DNA from: Ralstonia insidiosa
Lineage (GTDB): Bacteria > Pseudomonadota > Gammaproteobacteria > Burkholderiales > Burkholderiaceae
DNA: 64,000 nt
Direction of reading: 5' to 3'
Assembly (NCBI RefSeq): GCF_008801405.1
Contig: NZ_VZPV01000002.1
Location: 558,001 to 622,000, forward strand
The position numbers and the translations under genes are program-made. Shown piece by piece: positions 48,155-56,607 of the stretch (positions within the stretch are counted from its first letter, which is position 1; the number at the start of each line of letters is the position of its first letter). The notes below the pieces were generated by a model, which ran no database searches, was not told the origin of the DNA, and saw nothing but the letters and a program-made list of their open reading frames with translations.

Positions 48155-50691
48155 TGGACACCTCTGTGCTGGATTGGTCGGCCGCAGCGGCGGCGGGTGC
48201 AGCGGTAGCGGGTGGCAAGGGCTGGCAACTCGGTCGGCTGGCGATACTGGGCGTGCCCGTGCCCGAAGGCTTTGTGCTGAGCGCCGAAGCCAGCCGTGGG
48301 CGTGCGCAGGGCGATGCGGTGCCGGACCCCGTGCTGGCCGCGATCACGCAGGCGCTGACCGCGCGCGGCTGGCTGAATGCCCCGTTGGCCGTGCGTTCCT
48401 CAGCGCCACAGGAGGATTCTGCGCAACGCTCGTTCGCGGGCATCCACGAGACGCGCCTGAACGTGATCGGCGCACAGGCACTGGCGGAAGCGGTGCGGGC
48501 CGTATGGGATTCGGCATACGCGCCACAGGCGGTGGCGTACCGCGAGCGCTTCAACATCGACACCGCAGATCTGGCGATGGCCGTGGTCATCATGCCCATG
48601 CTGCCGGCGGTGGCTGCGGGCATTGTCTTCACGTGCGACCCACTGGGCGGGCGGGATGACCAGATCGTCATCAACGCGCATTGGGGCCTGGGCGAAGCCC
48701 TGGTGGGCGGACAGGCCGATGGCGACACGTTCAAGCTGGAGTCGTCTCCGCAAGACGACACACTGCGCGTGCTCGAACGCCAAATCGGCAAGAAGGCCCG
48801 CATGACGCAAGCGTTGGCGGAAGGCGGCACAGCACTCGTCGACACCACCGCAGAAGATGCGCACCGCGCCGTACTGGACGATGCGCAGCTCATCGCGCTG
48901 GCAGCACTGGCGCGCGACACCGCATGCGCGCTCGATTTTGCGCAGCCGCGCTATGACATCGAATGGGTCTGGGACGGCCAGCGGTTCTGGATCGTACAGG
49001 CGCGCCCCATCACCACGCGTGGCCGCCACACCTACGCTGCACTCCAAACGCAACCGCGCTTCTGGACGCGCGGCAACACGCGCGAAATGTTTCCCGGGCC
49101 GCTGTCGCCCATCGACTGGACGCTCTACCGCCACGCGGCCAACCGCATGCTGACGCTCACCTATGCGCTGGTCGACTATCCGCTGGTGCCGGGGCTGGAC
49201 CGTGCCGCGCTGTTCCACGGCCGGGTGTACCTCGATGTCTCGCTGATGCAGTGGGAGGCGTTCGATGCGTTCGGCATCGCACCGGATGCCATCAACCGCA
49301 TGCTGGGCGGCACGCAGCCGGAGATTGTGGTGCCGCCGGTCACATGGTCACAGCGCCTGGCACGCGGTGGACGCCTGGTGCGCTATCTACTGAGTGCCGG
49401 TGCCACGCGCCGCCATGCGCAAAGCGACCTCAACCGTGCGCGCAAGGAGGCCGCGCAATGGCGCGAAGGCGCGTGGCCTGAAGATGCGGCAGAACTGGCC
49501 GTATGCCTGCGCGAACGCTTCGCCACCGCGCGCCGCGCTGACAGCCTGTTCTTCCTGCAGGGCTCGGCCGGCGGCTCAGTCTCTGGACTGGTCGACATCA
49601 TCGAAAAACAGCGCCCCGCAGAGGGCCATGCACTCGCCGCAGCGCTCATGGCCGGCGCCGAACCCAGCGTGACCGCGCAGCAAAGCTATGACCTGATGGC
49701 GCTGGCGCAGACGGCCGCAACCGATTCAGAGGCGCTAACCTGGCTACGGAGCACCACACGCATCGGCACGCAATGGGCGCAGCAACTGCCCGCACACAGT
49801 CCGTTCCGCCAGCAGTTCAAAGCATTTCTGGAGCGCAACGGCCACCGCGCGATCGAAGAGAGCTACTTCCGCCATCCGCGCTGGCGCGAGCAGCCGGACT
49901 ATCTGCTCGACCTCGTTGTTGGCCTGATCGGCAGCGATGCGCAGGCGGTGCGGCAACGGCAGCAGACGGCGTCTGCGCAGGCTTGGCAGCGCTTGCCGTT
50001 CTGGCTACGGCCAGTCGTGCGGGCGATGCTCAAGAGCGCCGTGCGCGACAGCAACCAGCGTGAAGCCGCACGTAGTGCGCTGGTGGCCTACGTAGAGGTG
50101 CTACGTGCTGGCCTGCTGAAACTGGCCGACAAGCTGGGCGGCCAAGGAGGCGCAGAGGGGCTCGATACGCCGGAAGACATCTTCAACCTGACGCTGGATG
50201 AATGCGTGCGGGCGGGCAACGGCACGCTGCCGCTGCGCTTTGCTGCACAGCGTGCGCGCGAGCGCCGGCAGCAGTTGGCGCATTGGGCCGCCGAGCAGGA
50301 GCCAGACGTCATCGCCGAACACGGTGAAGCCCCTGCCACAGCCATCGCACCGAGCGCATCCACCGGTGATCACTGGACTGGCACCGCCGTCGGCGCGGGC
50401 ACGGCACAGGGTCAAGCCCGGCTGGTGGACAACGCCGCCGCCGGCACCGCGCTGCAAACTGGCGACGTGCTGGTCGCCCCAAGCACCGACCCGGCCTGGA
50501 CGCCGCTGTTCCTGAAGGCCAGCGCGCTCGTAATGGAAACCGGCGGTTACCTGTCGCACGGTGCCATCGTGGCGCGCGAATTCGGTATCCCGGCGGTGGT
50601 GAACGTGCCGGGCATCCGCGCACGGTTGAAAGATGGCGAGACGATCCGCGTGGACGGCAACACCGGCACGATCAGCAGAGTGTCGGTGTGA
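48154..50691 (+). CDS. rifampin-phosphotransferase-like / PEP-synthase-like three-domain enzyme
   Basis: An 845-residue enzyme of the dikinase family. Residues 1 to about 320 are the PPDK-type ATP-grasp domain (AVAGGKGWQLGRLAILGVPV, PLAVRSSAPQEDSAQRSFAG, YDIEWVWDGQRFWIVQARPI). A variable middle domain runs to about 740, and the C-terminal swivelling domain carries the catalytic His-802 in METGGYLSHGAIVAREFGIP. Length and domain order match rifampin phosphotransferase (about 865 residues), which uses ATP to phosphorylate rifampicin, and lack the PEP/pyruvate barrel of PEP synthase. Whether rifampicin or another compound is the substrate is not known. Coupled to a TetR gene. Confidence 0.85.
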   Translation: MDTSVLDWSAAAAAGAAVAGGKGWQLGRLAILGVPVPEGFVLSAEASRGRAQGDAVPDPVLAAITQALTARGWLNAPLAVRSSAPQEDSAQRSFAGIHETRLNVIGAQALAEAVRAVWDSAYAPQAVAYRERFNIDTADLAMAVVIMPMLPAVAAGIVFTCDPLGGRDDQIVINAHWGLGEALVGGQADGDTFKLESSPQDDTLRVLERQIGKKARMTQALAEGGTALVDTTAEDAHRAVLDDAQLIALAALARDTACALDFAQPRYDIEWVWDGQRFWIVQARPITTRGRHTYAALQTQPRFWTRGNTREMFPGPLSPIDWTLYRHAANRMLTLTYALVDYPLVPGLDRAALFHGRVYLDVSLMQWEAFDAFGIAPDAINRMLGGTQPEIVVPPVTWSQRLARGGRLVRYLLSAGATRRHAQSDLNRARKEAAQWREGAWPEDAAELAVCLRERFATARRADSLFFLQGSAGGSVSGLVDIIEKQRPAEGHALAAALMAGAEPSVTAQQSYDLMALAQTAATDSEALTWLRSTTRIGTQWAQQLPAHSPFRQQFKAFLERNGHRAIEESYFRHPRWREQPDYLLDLVVGLIGSDAQAVRQRQQTASAQAWQRLPFWLRPVVRAMLKSAVRDSNQREAARSALVAYVEVLRAGLLKLADKLGGQGGAEGLDTPEDIFNLTLDECVRAGNGTLPLRFAAQRARERRQQLAHWAAEQEPDVIAEHGEAPATAIAPSASTGDHWTGTAVGAGTAQGQARLVDNAAAGTALQTGDVLVAPSTDPAWTPLFLKASALVMETGGYLSHGAIVAREFGIPAVVNVPGIRARLKDGETIRVDGNTGTISRVSV

Positions 50692-50761
50692 TCACATCAA
50701 TGTGGCGATGAGGCGACACGAACAGGCAAGAATTGCTGCGGCGCAATATTCCGACTAACAT

Positions 50762-50775
50762 TAGGGTAATCCCTA
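50762..50775. promoter_or_regulatory. palindrome upstream of the 48-residue protein gene
   Basis: TAGGGTAATCCCTA is a perfect 5-4-5 inverted repeat directly followed by GGTTAT, 25 bases before the small gene. It is likely a regulator-binding site or overlaps the promoter. Confidence 0.5.
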
Positions 50776-50799
50776 GGTTATCGCTCAGAAGGAATCATC

Positions 50800-50946
50800 A
50801 TGGAAGCCGCCGCTCTCAACGTCGCCCCCACCTCCCGCTTCGCCCGTTTCTGGCAAGTCCTGCGTCGTGAAGCCAAGCGCGCCATCGCGCTGCACGTGGA
50901 AAGCTGCGGCATGATGGCCGAGCTGTATCGCCGCTCGGGCCGCTAA
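50800..50946 (+). CDS. small basic protein, 48 residues
   Basis: MEAAALNVAPTSRFARFWQV continues with LRREAKRAIALHVESCGMMA and ELYRRSGR. AGAAGGAATC precedes the ATG by 6-8 bases, giving a good ribosome binding site. The amphipathic Arg-rich helix recalls the DUF1127-like small proteins common in proteobacteria, but the characteristic ending is missing, so family membership is uncertain. A palindromic promoter-like element lies just upstream. It stands alone between the dikinase and piuC genes. Confidence 0.65.
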   Translation: MEAAALNVAPTSRFARFWQVLRREAKRAIALHVESCGMMAELYRRSGR

Positions 50947-51002
50947 GCCCGTTTGCGCTTTTGCGTCGCACCATCCTCCGGGTGTGACACAGGCATCTCA
51001 GC

Positions 51003-51689
51003 TCAGGTCTCGCTCCACTGCCGCATCAGGTTGTGATACACGCCAATCAGCGTGCGGCGCGCAGTGGCATCCGCCTCAGTCTGGTTGAGGGTCTGGATCG
51101 CGTTGTCCAGGTCGAACAGCATGGCGCGCTGGGTGTCATCGCGAATGAGGCTTTGGATCCAGAAGAAGCTCGCCACACGCACGCCGCGCGTGATGGGCGT
51201 GACTTGGTGCAGGCTCGTTGCCGGGTAGATCACCAAGTCCCCGGCATTGAGCTTGATGCTGTGCATGCCGTAGGTGTCTTCGATCTGCAGTTCGCCGCCG
51301 TCATAGCTGGCCGGATCTGACAGGAACAGCGTGGCCGAGATGTCGGTACGCAGCTTGGCGCCGTTGTGCGGGTGGATGCGTACGCTGCCATCCACATGCG
51401 CGCCGAAGGTCATGCCCTCGCCGTAGCGGTTGAACATCGGCGGGTACACCACGTTCGGCAACGCCGCGCTGATGAAGCGCGGGTGCCGCTCCAGCACGCT
51501 CAGGATGAGTTGCTGGCACTGCAGCGCCACTTCCGCGCGCTCATCAATCTGCTGGTTGACCTTGACTGGCGCCCCCGAATAGCCGGCCGACACGCGGCCA
51601 TCCACCCAGGCATCGCCCGCGTTGTCGAGCAGCTCGCGCAGCGCAGCCACCTGCGCGGCGTTGAAGACGTTGGGAATACAGACAAGCAT
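51003..51689 (-). CDS. piuC: Fe(II)/2-oxoglutarate-dependent PKHD-type hydroxylase
   Basis: A 228-residue dioxygenase of the PiuC/YbiX group. The iron ligands are H98 and D100 in TFGAHVDGSVR and H161 in ATSLHQVTPITRG, with R169 for 2-oxoglutarate. MLVCIPNVFNAAQVAALREL at the start and MFNRYGEGMTFGAHVDGSVR are family signatures. The short form from ATG 51689 fits the family length; a longer frame exists. It lies 57 bases behind the fiu-like receptor gene on the same strand, as ybiX lies next to fiu in E. coli, and is probably iron-regulated with it. Its exact substrate is unknown. Confidence 0.93.
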   Translation of the reverse strand: MLVCIPNVFNAAQVAALRELLDNAGDAWVDGRVSAGYSGAPVKVNQQIDERAEVALQCQQLILSVLERHPRFISAALPNVVYPPMFNRYGEGMTFGAHVDGSVRIHPHNGAKLRTDISATLFLSDPASYDGGELQIEDTYGMHSIKLNAGDLVIYPATSLHQVTPITRGVRVASFFWIQSLIRDDTQRAMLFDLDNAIQTLNQTEADATARRTLIGVYHNLMRQWSET

Positions 51690-51746
51690 GGTGTGGAACG
51701 TGCAAAACAAAAGGGGGACGTGCCCGAGGGCCCATCCCCCAAGCCA

Positions 51747-54002
51747 TTACATGCGATACACGACCGACAGCATCGCCGCGCGGCCGGTACCCGGCACGGC
51801 GCGACCGCCATCGGACGGAATCAGCGCATCGTAATACGTCTTGTTGAACAGGTTGAACACGTTCAGGCGCACGTCGTACTTGGGCTGGTGGTAGGCCAGC
51901 ATCGCATCCCAGCGCACGAAGCCGCCTACCTGCACGGTGTCGGTGTTGTTGGCGTAGCGCTGCGACATGTAGAACGCGCCCGCACCCACCTCCCAGTTCG
52001 GCATGAAGGTGTAGCTCGTCCACACTGTGGCGGCATGCTTGGGCGTGTTGGCTGGCGTCATGCCTTGCGTGCCCGCAGCGATACCGTTGACGATCTCCGC
52101 ATCCAGGTACGTATAGCCCGCGAAGATCTGCAGCTTGTCGGTCACGTGGCCCGTGGCACCCAGGCGCGCGCCGCGCACGCGGATCTTGCCGGCCGAGGTG
52201 TACGTCGTGCTGTCGATTTGCGTGCGCGCGTTGTCCTTGGTGATCTGGAACACCGCCGAGCTGACCGACAGATCGCCATTGAGCAGATCCCACTTGCCGC
52301 CGGCTTCGTACGACTTGTTCTTCTCCGGGTCTAGACCCTGTTGGCCCGTGGTGCCCACCAGTTGCTCCAAGGACGGGTTGAACGACGTGCCGTACGACAC
52401 GTAGTACGACTGCCAATCCGTCGGCTGCCAGATGCCGCCCAGGCGCGTGCTGACAAAGTTCACCGTCTGCTGCGCATACGGCAGCGCGGTGATCTTGGCC
52501 GACGCCGGCGTGTTGGCCGCATTCAGCGAGTTCGAAATGCTGGCGATGTAGCGGTCATAGCGCAGGCCGGCCACCGCCTTCCATTGTTTGGTGAACTCGA
52601 TCGAATCGTTGAAGTACGCGGCCACCGTGTTGGCCGAGCCGCCCTGCACATTGCCCAGCACGGACGGCGCATTCGACGGCGAGTTCGTATAGCTCGGGCT
52701 GAGCAGCGGCTCGCACGACACAAACCCGCTCGTCATGCTCGACTGCGCCAGCGGCGTGCCGTTGCACGAACCGTTGCGGTAATAGTTCTGGTTGTCGTAA
52801 CCGTCGTGGCCGAACTCGGTGCCCACCAGCAGCGTGTGCTTGACCGAACCCGTATCGAACTTGGCCGTCAGCTCGGTCTGGTTGAACAGCGAGTAGTCAC
52901 GGATGCGGCGGTCGTGGCTTTGCAGGCGCACCGACAACGCAGACAGCGGCAGGTTGCTGTTGGTCAGCGCCGTAAACACACCCGACGAGTTGACTGTACC
53001 CACTGCGTTGGGCGCCGTCTCGCGCGCATCGGTCTGCACGTAGTTGAACTGCGTCTGGTTGCGCAGCCGCAGGTTGGGCGAGAACTTGTGGTCGATGTTG
53101 GCCGAGAAGGCAGCCACGTCCTGCGTGGTGCGGTCGTCCGTAAAGCCGTAGTACGTCTTCGGATCCACGTTGACCGGGTGGCCGTTGAGGTTCGGCACGC
53201 CGTAGTCGGGCATGTCGCGGTTGTGCTGCAGCAGCGCGGAGATGGTCACTTCGGTGGGCGTGCCGATGCCGAAGCGCCACGACGGCGCGATGCCGAAGTC
53301 CTGCGCGGTCATCTCGTCGCGGGTGCTGGTCTTGCCGTTCTGCGCCATGGCGGCCACGCGGAAGGCCGACGTATCGGACGTCGGCGTGTTGACGTCCACC
53401 GTGGTGCGCACCAGACCGTTGGTGGTGACCGAACCGGTGATTTCCGTGGCGGCCTTCAGCGACGGCTTCTTCGTCACCTGGTTGATCACGCCGCCGGTCG
53501 AACCGCGCCCGAACAGCATCGACGACGGGCCCATCAGCACTTCCACTGAATCGAGCGCGAACAGGTCACGGTAGTACTGACCGCGATCGCGGAAGCCATC
53601 CAGGTAGATGTCGGTACGCGCCGAGAAGCCGTTCAGGTTGATGTTGTTGCCGATCTGTCCGCCTTCGGCCGCACCGATGGTGATGCCCGGCACGTTGCGC
53701 AGCGCATCGGCCAGCGAGCTGGCGCCCTGCGCATCGGTCAGAGCCTTGGGCACCACCGTCACCGATTGCGGGATATCGCGCAGGTTCTCGGGCAGCTTGG
53801 AGATCGAGCTCTTGGCGGCGTTGTAGTCGTCACGCGGGGCAGTGGCCTTGACCACGGCTTCAGGCAGCGTGGCGGTGGCAGTCGCAGCGCTGGTGGCAAC
53901 AACAGGGGTGGATGCGGCTTGCTGGGCGAGTGCGACGGTGGGCGTGGCAAACAGCGCCAACAGAGCGCTGGCGAGTGGGCTGGGGCGATTCGGGCGATTC
54001 AT
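51747..54002 (-). CDS. fiu: TonB-dependent catecholate siderophore receptor (Fiu-like)
   Basis: A 751-residue outer-membrane receptor. Signal peptide (PSPLASALLALFATPTVALA), then the plug with SISKLPENLRDIPQSVTVVP, SLADALRNVPGITIGAAEGG and MLFGRGSTGGVINQVTKKPS, then a 22-strand barrel ending in VRLNVFNLFNKTYYDALIPS and a terminal Met after RAAMLSVVYR. GRGSTGGVINQV is the Fiu/FhuA-like plug motif. It imports ferric catecholate siderophores using TonB energy. A Fur box lies 114 bases upstream, and piuC follows, which supports iron-controlled expression. The barrel's last residue is Met instead of the usual Phe. Confidence 0.93.
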   Translation of the reverse strand: MNRPNRPSPLASALLALFATPTVALAQQAASTPVVATSAATATATLPEAVVKATAPRDDYNAAKSSISKLPENLRDIPQSVTVVPKALTDAQGASSLADALRNVPGITIGAAEGGQIGNNINLNGFSARTDIYLDGFRDRGQYYRDLFALDSVEVLMGPSSMLFGRGSTGGVINQVTKKPSLKAATEITGSVTTNGLVRTTVDVNTPTSDTSAFRVAAMAQNGKTSTRDEMTAQDFGIAPSWRFGIGTPTEVTISALLQHNRDMPDYGVPNLNGHPVNVDPKTYYGFTDDRTTQDVAAFSANIDHKFSPNLRLRNQTQFNYVQTDARETAPNAVGTVNSSGVFTALTNSNLPLSALSVRLQSHDRRIRDYSLFNQTELTAKFDTGSVKHTLLVGTEFGHDGYDNQNYYRNGSCNGTPLAQSSMTSGFVSCEPLLSPSYTNSPSNAPSVLGNVQGGSANTVAAYFNDSIEFTKQWKAVAGLRYDRYIASISNSLNAANTPASAKITALPYAQQTVNFVSTRLGGIWQPTDWQSYYVSYGTSFNPSLEQLVGTTGQQGLDPEKNKSYEAGGKWDLLNGDLSVSSAVFQITKDNARTQIDSTTYTSAGKIRVRGARLGATGHVTDKLQIFAGYTYLDAEIVNGIAAGTQGMTPANTPKHAATVWTSYTFMPNWEVGAGAFYMSQRYANNTDTVQVGGFVRWDAMLAYHQPKYDVRLNVFNLFNKTYYDALIPSDGGRAVPGTGRAAMLSVVYRM

Positions 54003-54115
54003 CTGGGTGGTTTCTCCGGGCGGCGCCCTTCCTTCTGGATGCCGGCCGCTGCGGAACGCCCTCCTGCGCCCGTGCCGCCGTGCACAAGAGCGCACTACGA
54101 AATTCGGACGCAAAT

Positions 54116-54134
54116 ATAAATGATAATGATTCGC
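54116..54134. promoter_or_regulatory. Fur box upstream of fiu-piuC
   Basis: ATAAATGATAATGATTCGC, on the minus strand GCGAATCATTATCATTTAT, agrees with the 19-bp Fur consensus GATAATGATAATCATTATC at most positions, including ATGATAATGAT. It lies 114-132 bases before the fiu start, in the only AT-rich part of the gap. Confidence 0.85.
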
Positions 54135-54270
54135 AACAGCAATCACTTATCATAGATCGCTTGGAAAGTCGTTAAAAACGCACACCAAAAAGCGATCTTA
54201 GATTCGCTTTTCCTTGGCATCGGCTGACAAAGCAAAGCTTGTCGCCACGCGAGATCCGCAGCCCGGGGCG

Positions 54271-55173
54271 CTAGGCAAAGCCGGGCAGGGACTGCAGATG
54301 AGCGTCCAGCTGTGCCAGGAATGCGCGCGTCTTTGGGGGGATCGGCCGAGCGGCCGGAATCAGCGCATGCAGATCAAAGCCCGGCACAACGTAGTCGGGC
54401 AAGACGCGTATCAACCGCCCTGCGGCCATGGCCTCGGCGCACACCGGTTCCTGCAGCACGCCGACACCGCCGCCACCCTCCAGCAACGCATATACCGGGC
54501 GCCAATGACTCAAGCTCATCGTCACGTTGATCGGCGTGGTGATGGGCTTCTGCCCCGCATCAATCAGCGGTAGCTGGCCATCGCCAAACAAACCCAGCAC
54601 GCGGATGAAGGTGTGCGCCACCAGCGCCTGCGGTGTTTCTGGCGCGCCATGCCGGGCAAGGTAGTCCGGCGCCGCCACCAGTACGCGGCGCACGTGGCCA
54701 AGCCGGCGCGCGATGAAACTGCCGTCTCCGGTTGGCCCGAGGCGCAACGACACATCCACGCCTTCTGTAATGGGATCGACCAGGCGATCGTTGAGGATCA
54801 GGTCGATCCGCAATTGCGGGTGCTGTTCGCGCAGGCGGAGCAACAACGCGGGCAGCACCACCTCGCCCAGGCCCTGCGGCGCGGCGATGCGCAATACGCC
54901 GCGCAACACCTGATGGTCTTGCGAGACCACCGCGCAAGCCTCATCGGCGGCTTCCAGCACCTGCTTGCAACGTTCGTAGAAAACGTGGCCCTCGTCGGTG
55001 CAAGACACCGCGCGCGTGCTGCGCAAGAGCAACCGCACGCCAAGGTGCCGCTCCAGTTGCTGAATGCGCTCACTGACGGCGGGCTGGCCGATGCCGAGAT
55101 CGCGCGCAGCCGCCGACAGGCTGCCGCGTTCAACAACGCGCACGAAGATCCGCATGGCGGCAAGAAGGTCCAT
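54271..55173 (-). CDS. LysR-type transcriptional regulator, divergent from an MFS pump
   Basis: A 300-residue LysR protein of the AaeR/CrgA-like subgroup: MDLLAAMRIFVRVVERGSLS, AAARDLGIGQPAVSERIQQL and LGVRLLLRSTRAVSCTDEGH. The effector domain starts near residue 88 (LRGVLRIAAPQGLGEVVLPA). A T-N11-A palindrome lies 27 bases before it, between this gene and the MFS gene, so it most likely regulates that pump. It stands downstream of the fiu promoter region but is transcribed towards it. Confidence 0.92.
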   Translation of the reverse strand: MDLLAAMRIFVRVVERGSLSAAARDLGIGQPAVSERIQQLERHLGVRLLLRSTRAVSCTDEGHVFYERCKQVLEAADEACAVVSQDHQVLRGVLRIAAPQGLGEVVLPALLLRLREQHPQLRIDLILNDRLVDPITEGVDVSLRLGPTGDGSFIARRLGHVRRVLVAAPDYLARHGAPETPQALVAHTFIRVLGLFGDGQLPLIDAGQKPITTPINVTMSLSHWRPVYALLEGGGGVGVLQEPVCAEAMAAGRLIRVLPDYVVPGFDLHALIPAARPIPPKTRAFLAQLDAHLQSLPGFA

Positions 55174-55199
55174 GGGGCCGGATCGTAGCAGGATCAGCC

Positions 55200-55214
55200 A
55201 TCGGCCAAACCGAT
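55200..55214. promoter_or_regulatory. LysR box (T-N11-A)
   Basis: ATCGGCCAAACCGAT: 5-bp arms around CCAAA, with T at 55201 and A at 55213 giving the classical LysR T-N11-A spacing, between the divergent LysR and MFS genes. Confidence 0.7.
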
Positions 55215-55309
55215 AAGAGTCATCTGTGATGCGGGTCTACCGACGCCCCGGGCGCCAACGCTACGCTGGCCGCCATCGTTCATTCGCCCGGCACACTGCG
55301 CCATTGCTC

Positions 55310-56587
55310 ATGTCTTCACTCAACCTCAAGCGGCTCGGCCCCTGCCTGTTTGCCATCGCCATCGACGCCATGGGCTTTGGCCTGGTCTACCCGATGATGT
55401 CGGTCATCTTTGGCGATCCGCATACCAGCCTGTTGGCGCCCGAGTCCAGCACGACCCTGCGCAACTTCTATCTGGGGCTGGGCTATGGGGTCTACCCGCT
55501 GTGCATGTTCTTCGGGTCGTCGCTGATGGGCGAGCTGTCCGACGCCTATGGCCGCCGCAAGATCCTGCTGCTGTGCGTGTTCGGGCTGTCGCTCAGTTAC
55601 TTCCTGATGGCGCTCGGCGTTCTCTGGCCGAGCGTTGGGCTGCTGCTGTTTGGCCGTGGCTTGAGCGGTCTGATGGCGGGCTGCCAAGGTATCGCCCAAG
55701 CGGCCATCACCGACATGAGCACACCGGAAAACAAGGCGCTCAACATGAGCTTCATGTCGCTGGCCTTCAGCGCCGGAGTGATTGTTGGGCCGGTGCTCGG
55801 TGGTGTTGCCTCCGACCAGCGGATCGCCCCCATCTTCGGCCACGAAGCGCCGTTTCTGCTGGTCGGTGTGTTGGCGCTGGCGTGCGGTGTGTGGATGTGG
55901 GCGTCATACCGCAACACGGTCACCCCTTCGGGGATGCACCGCGTTGATGTGCTGCTGCCACTGCGCGTCATGCACGAAGCGGTTCGGCACAAGGCGGTGG
56001 CCTATCTGTCGGTGGTCTTCTTCCTCATGCAGATCGGCTACGGCCTCTATCTGCAGACCATCATGATGCTGCTCCAGACACGCTTTCACTACGGCAGCGC
56101 GCAGCTGGGGCTGTTCAGCGGGGCGATCGGCGTGTGCTTCGTCTTTGGACTGCTGTGTGTCGTGCGCCTGATGCTGCGGGTGTGGAGCGTCATCGATATC
56201 GCCAAGACCGGCCTGTTGGTGGCCGGCATCGCCCAGATCCTGTCGAGCCTGCTGCCATACGAAAGCGTGCTCTGGGCGCTGGCAGCGCTGGTCGGCTGCT
56301 TTGACATGGTGGCCTACACGACGATGTACACCGCCTTCTCTGACGCCGTGACGGAAGATCGTCAAGGCTGGGCGCTTGGCGTTGCGGGCTCGGTCATGGC
56401 GGTGGCGTGGGTCGTCACGGGTTTCCTGACCAACCTGCTCCCGGTGTTGGGCGAAACCGGGTTGCTGTTGGTTGGCGGAATCGGTTTCCTGCTCAGCTTC
56501 CTGATGATGCGAGCGCATGGCCGCAAGCGCGGCACGGCATCCAACAAGGAGGGTGCGGACTCGCCAGCGCCGGGCGTAACTGGCTGA
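55310..56587 (+). CDS. MFS transporter, TetA-like drug:H+ antiporter type
   Basis: A 425-residue inner-membrane protein of about 12 helices. MFFGSSLMGELSDAYGRRKI contains motif A (GxLSDxxGRRK); GRGLSGLMAGCQGIAQAAIT is the helix 4-5 region, and FSAGVIVGPVLGGVASDQ is motif C (GPxLGG) of drug antiporters. The N-terminus LKRLGPCLFAIAIDAMGFGL has the D/G helix 1 pattern of TetA-like pumps. The ATG at 55310 is preferred as it gives the family N-terminus. Divergent from and probably controlled by the LysR gene through the box at 55200-55214. Substrate unknown. Confidence 0.88.
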   Translation: MSSLNLKRLGPCLFAIAIDAMGFGLVYPMMSVIFGDPHTSLLAPESSTTLRNFYLGLGYGVYPLCMFFGSSLMGELSDAYGRRKILLLCVFGLSLSYFLMALGVLWPSVGLLLFGRGLSGLMAGCQGIAQAAITDMSTPENKALNMSFMSLAFSAGVIVGPVLGGVASDQRIAPIFGHEAPFLLVGVLALACGVWMWASYRNTVTPSGMHRVDVLLPLRVMHEAVRHKAVAYLSVVFFLMQIGYGLYLQTIMMLLQTRFHYGSAQLGLFSGAIGVCFVFGLLCVVRLMLRVWSVIDIAKTGLLVAGIAQILSSLLPYESVLWALAALVGCFDMVAYTTMYTAFSDAVTEDRQGWALGVAGSVMAVAWVVTGFLTNLLPVLGETGLLLVGGIGFLLSFLMMRAHGRKRGTASNKEGADSPAPGVTG

Positions 56588-56607
56588 GCGTACCTATTTC
56601 TGCGTAG
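56588..56607 (-). repeat. dispersed repeat copy 2 (diverged)
   Basis: GCGTACCTATTTCTGCGTAG; two bases differ from the consensus. On the minus strand it reads CGCAGAAATAGGTACGC and its TAG is the stop codon of the CLC channel gene. It begins right after the MFS stop codon, bridging two convergent genes. Confidence 0.7.
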
